Shown: positions 55,404 through 64,000 of the stretch, piece after piece
Layout of the letters: each line of letters begins with the position of its first letter
Numbering within the stretch: position 1 is the first letter of the stretch
Assembly (NCBI GenBank): GCA_024811115.1
Contig: JAKOGH010000732.1
Coordinates: 92,019-156,018 of the forward strand
Length of the DNA stretch: 64,000 bases
Direction of reading: 5' to 3'
Origin: Terana coerulea
Taxonomy: Eukaryota; Basidiomycota; Agaricomycetes; Polyporales; Phanerochaetaceae
Notes under the pieces: generated by a model
Seen by the model: only the letters and a program-made list of their open reading frames with translations
The model's database searches: none
Told to the model about the DNA's origin: nothing
Made by a program: the position numbers and the translations under genes

Positions 55404-57271
55404 GCAAGGAAGTGAAATTTCGACAGTGGACAAGCGAGATTTAGGGAGCACTGGCACGTATCTGTAACTGTATATGATAGAATCAACGTGCAGCCAGCGT
55501 TGTGTTTCGGTTGCGTCGTGTTTTCAACATCTCGAATAGCTAATGTCAATTCGAAGGCGGCGAGATAGGAGAGCCACTAAATACTACTCACAGCCACTTG
55601 CTCTTGGAGTGTAGGGTGAATGCAATCTATTCACCGCAAACTGCAAGCCGGAAGGTGTCATGGATACTTACACCGCCCTTGGCACACTCTGCCCTGCAGA
55701 ACCTGAACTGCCGTGTTGTTGGCTTCGTTTCGATTTGTTCAAGGCTTGTTCTTTGGTCAACCAGAGGTCACCTAAAGTCTAAGACGTGAATGACAGTCGG
55801 AGTACAGTATGACAAGGCGGGAGTGTGATGGCGCGGTACCCCAGAGCCCCGACCTGATCCGCCCATGATCATCAATTGGGCTTTGTGGCACCTGGTAGGC
55901 GCCGGTTGCAGTTTCGCTTCTCCGTGGCTGTTTGTTATTGGTTGTCCACCATCTTCCACAGTGTCTGCAGTACCCAACCGACTCAACGCTACTCAACGTT
56001 TCGACAGCGCCTCGTGGATGAGGACTCGGACATCTTGCTCAGGCTTCGGGCTCTCTGCAGTCTCGCTGTCGCACCCACCCAGCTCTGGACCACGACGTCA
56101 TACCAATTTTGTGCCTATCAGTGTACTCTGAAGCCGTGGTTGACCGTGGTGCATACTTGGCGTAGCTCATCAATCTGCTCAAAAACGACGTCGTGCGTCT
56201 GCTGATGACCTGTAATCTTGCTAGAGACTCGGAACTTGTGTAAGCAACTCTGGTGAGTGCTGGGCTACACACTACATTCAAAGTCTGCTTGATCTGATTT
56301 GGGGTTGTGAGCAATAGGGGTCGATCATTGTGAATACATTGTACGCTTAGCAATTGCATGGCTCTTTACGCTTGTGATCATCAATCTCGAAAGCCGACGC
56401 GAGACCGTCGTTGTCAGTTGATCAACTCTCCCCTACGCGTGTTTACCTCAGTTGCAATTGCTTCTGTAATGCACGTGGCACGATGTCCAACAGAGGAACA
56501 GTTCATGTTCGGACGGTGGCTGCAATGTTCGTATATTCAAGTGCAAGGATTCTTCCCGCCGCTCTTCACGGTGCAAGAGCATGCTCGACGCAGTCAGCGG
56601 GAGTGGGATTCAGAGCGAAGGTCGGACGGAATAGCAACCAGATGCTCCGAGGGCCAAGCATCGAAGGATTTTGCTTGGTAATCAATCCTCATCGGAGGCG
56701 TTGAAGAGCTGAATCGACCGAGATTTGAATGTGCGTTTTCTATTCTGCTGCATTGCGCCATCTTTTGTTGAATTCTTGTATAGCTGAGATGGTTATGAGC
56801 ACAACGAACGCCACCCGCGTGGAGCCATCCGTTGCGGCACGGCGACACGACGGACTTGTGCCACGCCTGCTATCGCACAACATGTACCTTGATTTCTTAG
56901 CGTCGATAATGCAACTCAGCCTACGAAGCCTGAAGGACGATCGATATTCACTTACAGACCCACGTCAGATGAGCGCTTAGCCATACAGACGCCGTCTCGA
57001 CTGATGAATCCAGATGCTGGTCAGCCATCGAGAGTGCGCCATATACACGACAGCGCCAATTAACGGAAAGCAATGGGTGCATACGGCTACGAACGGTGAA
57101 CAGTGAAGGTCCTGCTGGAAAATTCGACCTGCAGCCACATCCGAGTGGAGATATGCGAGAAACAGCGCGGGTATATAAAGCAGACAGAGCTGAGGTATTC
57201 GACAGCATCGAAGAACCGTCTCATCTCTTCACAACCAGCTCTACTCAGTAGACTTCTCACAGCACTTCAGA
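55404..57271. other. long intergenic region before GST5
   Basis: A plus frame at 55876-56205 (QRLVDEDSDILLRLRALCSL in its middle) is open but unrecognised. Nothing else is supportable. The stretch 56770-57000 resembles the GST4 upstream region. GTATATAAAG at about 57170 is a TATA box 100 bases before the GST5 start. Confidence 0.4.
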
Positions 57272-58152
57272 ATGTCGCACGGCAAGCAGTTCACTCTGTA
57301 CTCCCACCTTGGCGGACCCAGCGGATGGTAGGTTCTGCTCTGGCTGTAACTGTCACTGTGTCGCTGAACGATATGTCGGACTACAGGAAGGTCGCTCTCG
57401 TCCTCGAAGAGTTCAGCCTTACGTAAGAGTCGATCTACTTCAACTTCGCCAAGAACGAGCACAAGAACTCCCGAGTTCGTCAAATTCAACCCGAACGGGC
57501 GTATCCCCGCCCTCGTCGACCACAGAACGGCGACTTCGTCGTCTGGTGCGCTGCTCGATCGTCTCCTCCTCCTTCTGCTGACAGCCCCTGACAGGGAGTC
57601 CAACGCCGTCATCCAATACATCGTCGACAAGTACGACCCCGAGCACATTATCTCGGCCCCCGGCGACGAGACGTACCACCAGCTCCAGTGGCTGTACTTC
57701 CAGGCGTCGGGCCAGGGCGCGTACTTCGGGCAGGCGCACTGGTTCACGATTCGGCACGAGGAGCACCTCCCGAGCGCGATCAAGCGGTAAGAGGACGAGG
57801 AGCTCCGTATTGTCGGCGTGCTCGAGGGTGTACTATCCAAGCAGCCCTATATCCTCGGCGAGAAGGTGACCGTCGCAGACCTCGCCTTTATTGAGTGAGT
57901 GTACACCATGAAGTGACTTTGGACTTGAAACGAGACTGAACGAACCTGAAGGTGGAACCGTACGACGCTCAGGCTTACTTTGAAGGGCCTTGACTTTGCG
58001 AAGGAGTTCCCTGCTACCGCAGCGTGAGTGTTCTGCGCATGCTTAATCTCCGCTGTTTCGCTAACGCACGACACAAATGGCACGAGAAGCTCATGGCGCG
58101 CCCTGCCTTCCAGAAGATCCTCGCGATCAGGGCTACCCTGCCGCCGCCTTAA
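57272..58152 (+). pseudogene. Ure2p-like glutathione S-transferase, copy 5 (GST5), pseudogene
   Basis: The gene is nearly identical to GST1 in layout (start [19 protein letters not shown], end ATLPPP). It has several lesions against the other copies: a nonsense TAA for the Tyr in SLTYES (57424), an extra base in EHK-SPEF (about 57467), a missing base in DHK-NGD (about 57525), a second TAA for the Tyr in KRYEDE (57788), and the last intron ending CACAA instead of CACAG (58076). The rest ([18 protein letters not shown] and KVTVADLAFIE) is well preserved, so the decay is recent. GST1 is its closest intact-looking relative. Confidence 0.9.
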
Positions 58153-58871
58153 GGCAAGGAAGTAACACCGCGGAAGTGGACAAATGAGACTGGAAAGCGT
58201 GTTTCTGTTAAATCACATGTACCAGTACTAGGACAATGTACAGTTGCCCAGCGCCGATGGCAAGCGCGGCGTGGGCCAGTTCTCAAATTTCAAGTTGGTT
58301 CATCTTTTGTTTTGTTGGCCAAGTCACGCCAACAGTGGGCAGAGTATATACCGATGCGCATACCCAGCCACACCGATGCGTCTTTAGGAATTCCGGACTC
58401 TTTTCTGGTGCGCTAGTTTGGGAAATTTCAACCTTGACTGACTCTGGGGGCTCTTTCACCGTTCACCGTACGACATTCAGCTTCAGGTTGTGGCGGAATG
58501 AAGCGGAAGCAGGCCGCGGCAAAGCCGAGCGATCATGTCGGTCGTTCCCGCGCACAACTGCCTTTTTGAGCTGGCTCCTGAGTCCCGCCCGCCCGCACAA
58601 GCGCCGGAAGCAAAGGCCCGACTTGAACGACGATCTCATCCGTCGTCTCGCCGCCCAATAGTCTCGGGGGCGGCGTTCCGCGATCGTACCCGCAATGTTT
58701 CTCATTCGACACCAGATAATGCTTCCGGAGAGAGATAAATAGCTGGGGCACTGAGAGGTGAGTTGTCAGAAACCCTTCACTGCATCTACCCGCCTACTAC
58801 TCTTTGCTGGCCAAAGATATTCTCATATCCACCACTCTACTATCTCGCAACCTTACCGCTTCATCACAATC
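58153..58871. other. upstream region of S4
   Basis: No gene seen. AGATAAATAGCTGGGGC at about 58731-58747 is a TATA box, about 130 bases before the S4 ATG, similar in spacing to the other S genes. Confidence 0.45.
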
Positions 58872-59341
58872 ATGGTCTACCACTGCTACGCTTTCTTCAC
58901 CCGCTGTGCTTCTACCGGTGTTCGCACCTGTATGTCTTCATCCAGCCCCTTATTATTCCCTTGTGCTCACACGCCATCGTCACAGACACTACTGCAATCA
59001 CCATAATGGGACATAATATGCCTATAACCCTGTCCCCCATCATAGAGGAGGCTGAGGTCGAATGCATCGATCTTTTCGAGTCGTTCGACGCCCACCAATC
59101 ACCCGTATTCTCGGACTCGGACGATGATCCTAGCACCTTTTTGCGCTATACACCCGCGCATTATGAAACCGAGGTCCCCGCGACGCCGAAGCTCCCCTCG
59201 ATACCGAGGTTCACTAGCAGCAGCTTTCCGTGTCATTGGGAAATCACGGTCCCATCCGCATACCGCACGCCGGACTTGCACACGTTGGAAGAGGCAGGCC
59301 CTTCCACCAACGCGAGGATTGGTTTGGGGTTGTTCATGTGA
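58872..59341 (+). CDS. small orphan-family protein S4, divergent member
   Basis: Exons 58872-58929 and 58986-59341 give about 137 residues. Start MVYHCYAFFTRCASTGVRT. The 56-base intron splits a Tyr codon after its first base, as in S1-S3. Exon 2 reads TTAITIMGHNMPITLSPIIE, lining up with the family block IVGNIIELTLAPIEE, then an acidic FSDSDDDPSTFL and a C-terminal WEITVPSAYRTPDLHTLEEA that may match the Trp-rich motif. Identity is low, so the shared intron phase and layout are the main evidence of kinship. The frame is intact and function is unknown. Confidence 0.6.
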
Positions 59342-59525
59342 GGACCTGAGCAGCTCAAATCTACATTCACGACTCCTGGATATGTAGGCCACGCAGCGCT
59401 TGGCTTGTCCAATGAAACATTTGCAATGAAATATTTACAAAGTTTCTATCGTATTCTAACTCTGCCCGCTTCATCTCGGTGCACGGCTGCTAGTGCTGAA
59501 TGCATGCCTTAGCCCTCTTGGAACT

Positions 59526-62027
59526 TCACATATTTCCGTTACCAGAGTTTTCTTCGTCCATCTCGTTGAGCTTCCTCTTCTTGGGTACCGTGCCAAGGAG
59601 TACAAACGGCCCGTCCTGAGGAAAAGGAAATTCGGGAAAACGGCCTGGGCAGGACCATCTGCGAGGAGCGGCATGAGTGCCCCAATCCTTGAACGGATCG
59701 GTTTCTTGCTTGTCATTCGGGGGAAATTGGTCTGCAACAGTGTCCGACACAGCCCAATCGTCACGACGGAGGTACAGATCGAATTTCTCCTTCCACAAAG
59801 ACGCTTGGGATAGCTGTTTGCGCTGGGTATCTGTCGCTTCGCTGCCATCCGGCGCATGGAGAAATGAAAGCACAATTTCGTCTAAAGGATCGATTTCGGT
59901 TGGCTTGGATGCGTCGATTTCCAACGCACGTTGCTTCATCCTCTGCTGTGCACGCACCATCTCCTGAAGGGCGTAGTACCTGCTCCAAGTTGTGGCAAGG
60001 TCGGCGATGAGGTCGCGTAGCGGGGTGCAGACAAAGCTAAGGTCTTTGAGTTTTTGATTCATGAGCGCATAAAGTTTCATTGTGCCTCCGAGTATCTCGT
60101 TTGGATCACCTTCGTAGGGCTCCTCGGCCTCATTGAACATATTCATGGGAAACCGCTTGATCATGGACTGCAAATTGTCGACTTTGAAATAGTGCAGGGC
60201 ACCGTATAATAGGACCCAGAACAGTGATTCCAGGTCATCGAGTACGTCGTGCGGCTTCTTGGGGTCCTGAAGGATAGCGATGGACATGAACGGCCAGGTT
60301 CCCTGAGACGTGGATGAGTCGCAGGCAGACGTAAGATGCAACACATAGCTCACCGTGCGGTAGGCGATGTCCGTAGCTCGCCCTGAGTGATCCCAATCAT
60401 TGAGAACGCCCCTGCCTGCGAGGCTGATCATGATGTTGCCGATGCTCAAATCGCGGTGCAGTATATTCTCCTTCGAGTTGAATGCTGCCTCGACAGCTTC
60501 GACGTGACACAGAATCAACACGCATGAGATTACCGGAGCAATGTAAATACTCACTGTCAATCGTATCGCGTAGAGCCTGGACGAATTCCCTAGAATTGAG
60601 ACATGACTCGATGGGAAATGCGACGTCTTGTAAAAGCCTGTGATGAATGCGGGCCGTGAATTCTCCATGACGTCTGCGCCACACGAGGTAGTTCGGGTCA
60701 GTCGACTCCGCAATTTCTTGAGTTCTGCGTCTTTGCGGACGGCCCTCGACAGGCACATCGCCAGCAGCGAGGACGGTTGGGAGATGGGGGACCCCTAATC
60801 CCTTTAGGTTGACGTAGAGTTCACTTTCGGGGAGATTTTCAGGGTGGACAACACGCCAGCTATCCTTCAAAAACTTGATCTCTGAGGTCTTGAGGTCGAA
60901 AGCCAGGTAAGCACGGGTAGCCCTTCCGCAGGGAGATCTTGTTTCGACGAATGGGGTCCCGACTATAACGTCTCTGCGGTCTGCGGTATCGACGGTAATC
61001 TTGTAGATCTCGTAGGCTCTGCGTCATGAGTTCTCGGCGTTGGGAAGCTTGCGGTAAAGAAAGGGTAGAGTCTCGGTCACGTATCGCTTAATGGCAGTTT
61101 TAAACAGCTCTTTCTCTGCGGTACTGGCCACGCTGACGGTGGGGTCCCATCCACGCTGGGTGTCGTCCATGTGGGCGTACCGCCAGAAAAACTCGGCCAG
61201 AAGCTCGGGGTTGGCGAAGTAGTCAAAAGACTCAGTGACGACAGGACCCGCGCGGTCCCAACGGAGGATTCGCGCCTTCTTCCCGACAATGAGGACTTGG
61301 AAGAAGGAAGAGGTTGGCGAGCGCACTGCTCATGGGCGTAAGAGATCAGTTCACCGCGCGTCAACGTGCCCCGGTCGTCTGGCTTCTCGCAAAACCTTCT
61401 TGTCACATTCGGAGGCCGTCCTTTGCCAGGCACGATATCCACAAACGCGTCATCGCGCGCGTCGATCTTGAACACAAAGCCCACTAGAACGCGCGCGAAG
61501 TCAAAGTGTTCTTGGGCGGCATCCCTTTGATCATGTCCTGCCTCCTCTGAAGTCGCTCGTCGGAGACCGATGTCAGGGTATGAATAGCACTTGTTCCGCT
61601 TCGCTTCGTCTATTCTTTGAAAGAGCCTCAATCCCGGGATAAGTCCCGCACGCAGGGTGTTTGTGATCTATGGACGTAAGGCAATAAATATCAACGACAT
61701 CTAAGGTCTTCCAGAGTAAGGAAATATACTCACAAACGGCAACAGCATGTCCGTTTTCTCAGCAAGCCGTCTCATGCTCAAACGATAGTCGACGGTGGGG
61801 GTATGAGAGGCGATGGCAGGTGCAACTGGCATGAATCTGTCGTATAAAGTACTGAGGGGCATAGTTCCCAAAAACTGCCCTTTCATTTCTTCAGCGTATT
61901 CTTTCCATAGCAGCTCTACTGTTGGTACTGGCGTGCGACGGTGCGAGCTCTGAGTCTCCGGGCGTGGCTTGACAGGAGCAGATGAGACTCTACGGTAGGT
62001 TACGTTTCTGCCGGCGGCGGGAGGCAT
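59526..62027 (-). CDS. fungal-type (FunK1-like) protein kinase 2, disrupted
   Basis: It starts MPPAAGRNVTYRRVSSAPVK at 62027. Exon 1 ends DMLLPF, and the second exon begins ITNTLRAGLIPGLRLFQRI. The N-terminal region has FDFARVLVGFVFKI, VLIVGKKARILRWDRAGPVV and DYFANPELLAEFFWRYAHM. The kinase part has NILHRDLSIGNIMI, GVLNDWDHSGRATDIAYRT and GTWPFMSIAILQD, followed by HDVLDDLESLFWVLLYGALH. The C-terminus ends KKRKLNEMDEENSGNGNM at 59526. One frameshift lies near 61330-61345 (between ARQ and FFQVLI). One in-frame TGA sits at 61026-61028 (AENS-stop-RRAYEIYK), where CGA would fit. It may be a recent pseudogene, an allele or carry errors. Confidence 0.75.
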
Positions 62028-64000
62028 CTTGCACGTTGTCAGAGAGTAGCGATAAATGAGGGGGAAAGATGAGCTTACCCTTCAGACGGAAGTGTCTAAA
62101 TAGTGATCAGGTAGCAGCCAGAGACGTGACGGTGGCCTTTCAAGGTCCACTGGTCGAATGATTGAAGTTGGGAAATGGCCAAGGCCTAGCGACAGGTAGC
62201 GAACCTGCCTTTCTGGGGCACAATACTCCAACCTCAGGATCACTGGCCATTGTTCGAACTACCATATCAGAAAAACTTCACGCCTCAGCGCTTACGCAGA
62301 GGCGAAGTTTCACCGACTACGGAGACAGACTTCCCTATAGCGCAAGGATTTCAAGTGGCCTTATACGTAAGGAGAGGAATGGTAGCGAACGCGGAGCTCC
62401 GTACACTCGCGCTCCCTGCCGCTCAGTACGGAAGTGTTGTTCAGGAAGGTCGTTGTGGCAACGGGAGAGCAGATTTCCTGCCACGAAGTCAACATCTAAT
62501 ATGGTTTCTATTACACCTGAGTAGCGATGTACTTCACCTTAGCATAGCTTGAGGTTAGTGAAGAGCTTGTAGAGAGACTATTGAAGAGCTCATCATGTCA
62601 CTCATAGAAGTGTTGCTCTAAGCGCCCGGCTACATCCGAGCGCCGTGGCGCAATCTAGTAGCCCTTTCTCACGATCCCTAGCTTCGTAGTGTTTGCTTAG
62701 GAACAAGTAAGTGACCGCGGTCAGATGTACACCCAGTCAGTGACTTGAGTAGACTTACAGATCCCGGTCATGCATTGAATCACTCTTGTCCTATTCTCGT
62801 CATCATCATCATCATATATCACTTCTTCTCCCTGTAAGTACAAGTTCAACAGCATGACTCCAAGTTGCTCCGCCTGAACACAATTGTTCTGGAGACACCA
62901 ATTTTTGCTCAAGGGCAAACATTTGTCTGATACTTGCAAACACAAACTTAGGAATGTAGGAATTTAGGCGTGTGTTGGTTTCCCACCCAGATATGACATC
63001 TGGGGTAATTATCCCGAGGACCACGTAAAGTTCCACGCCAGGACCAACATCCTCAGGCAATGCTGGCCCTCCTCGGGGACGTACCTTGGATAATTTCGGA
63101 CAGAAACGTGAAACTGGATGGCGCGGCGGAACGGACAGCTGGCGACTCGCAGCACAGCGCTCAGGCTTCAAGCCCTGGCTGCTTTTGCCACCGTCAACGC
63201 ACGGCGGGGCCGGAGAGGAGGAGAAAGGGAGAGAGTCAGGTCTGGCGACACGACGAGACGAGGAGGAACACACAGCACGGGAGCCTAGTATCCTAGGCAC
63301 GAGGCTGGGACTCTAGCGGAAAAACGGGCTGGGCTGCGGAGGTTGACGGACACCATGGGTCGTCGGCGCATCCGCCCCACGACTTGGACGTGGGCCAACC
63401 CGAGCGCAGCGCTGTAGAGTGCGAGGGACCTCCTGGCGGGTAGGAGTCCGTGCTGTGTGCTATGAGTCTGTGGTATCCACCGTCGCTCGTAGCGTGTCTG
63501 GGGAAGATGAAAGAGGAGAGAGGGTGAGGGCTGGTGAGGATGAAGAGGCCAGCAGACGGGGGTATTTATACGCTGGCAGACAGCCCGTTTATTCACAATC
63601 AACAAGGGCGTCACGAGCCTCGTCGCGCTCTTCACGCTCCAAAGCGGTTCACTTGCCTAATTAGGCTGTGGCGCAAGGCGCTTATATTCGACGCCCGGCG
63701 ACGCTCCCCGAGAGCCGATGACGACCTTTGTCCCAGACTGCCATGTACCCCTCCTAATTCGCCACACCCTTTTGCCCCGGTATTGGGCACATCCTCTGAG
63801 CGTGCCGGGCTGCGGCAATGCTGAACTTTTGAACTAGAAATCAACCAAAACATAGACCTACGCCGCGTTCAGTCGCGTCTCAGATGTCCATCGAACAACG
63901 TCTAAGCCCACGCCAGCATCCAGTATGCCCAATAATCATACATTCATGGCAGTTTTATAACGTGATAGAGCAGCTGAGATGCAGAACAACTGCACGCCGG
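62028..64000. other. right end, no confident gene
   Basis: A minus frame at 62812-63300 (ELYVVLGIITPDVISGWETN, SYIPKFVFASIRQMFALEQK) and an overlapping AT-rich one at 62721-62945 (LLNLYLQGEEVIYDDDDDEN) look more coding-like than their surroundings but have no recognised family. A TATTTATAC box near 63564 suggests a plus-strand promoter whose gene I cannot see. Confidence 0.35.

Overview
The window looks like nuclear DNA of an agaricomycete basidiomycete, probably a wood-decay polypore (inference). Genes are broken by many short (about 45-70 base) GT-AG introns. Several protein families fit that group: an AA14-type copper monooxygenase, two fungal-type (FunK1-like) kinases, a series of Ure2p-like glutathione transferases and many lineage-restricted proteins. 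I see no rRNA, confident tRNA or CRISPR array.

Layout. 0-9.2 kb is a housekeeping and metabolic block: the tail of an unknown gene, cyanase, a transketolase-family enzyme, homogentisate 1,2-dioxygenase and an acidic C2H2 zinc-finger protein. 9.6-27.3 kb holds two copies of a long coiled-coil protein gene in a segmental duplication (about 9.6-12.9 kb and 22.7-25.0 kb). Copy A carries an 887-base inverted-repeat transposon just before its start codon. The roughly 10 kb between the copies is gene-poor, with a 356-base MITE and GC-rich degenerate repeats. 27.6-30.3 kb has a YAE1-like gene and the AA14 gene, transcribed divergently.

30.5-59.3 kb is the most unusual part. Five Ure2p-like GST genes (three intact in frame, one with a single-base defect, one clear pseudogene) are interleaved with four members (S1-S4) of a small acidic protein family I do not recognise. 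Those at 30.5-39.2 kb lie on the minus strand and those at 53.3-59.3 kb on the plus strand, so both arrays point outward from a central block. The central block holds a C2H2 plus Zn2Cys6 transcription factor, urate oxidase, ATP synthase subunit g, a FunK1 kinase and a Ser/Pro-rich protein. A second FunK1 kinase and about 2 kb with no clear gene finish the window.

A caution for anyone using this annotation: at least a dozen otherwise conserved genes have single-base gains or losses, mostly inside G or C runs. I read most of these as consensus errors rather than true mutations, and give the position in each entry. By contrast, GST5 (two nonsense codons, two frameshifts, a lost splice acceptor) and S3 (an 8-base net deletion) look genuinely decayed. 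Exon borders were placed by hand from splice consensus and reading frame; no transcript or database evidence was used.
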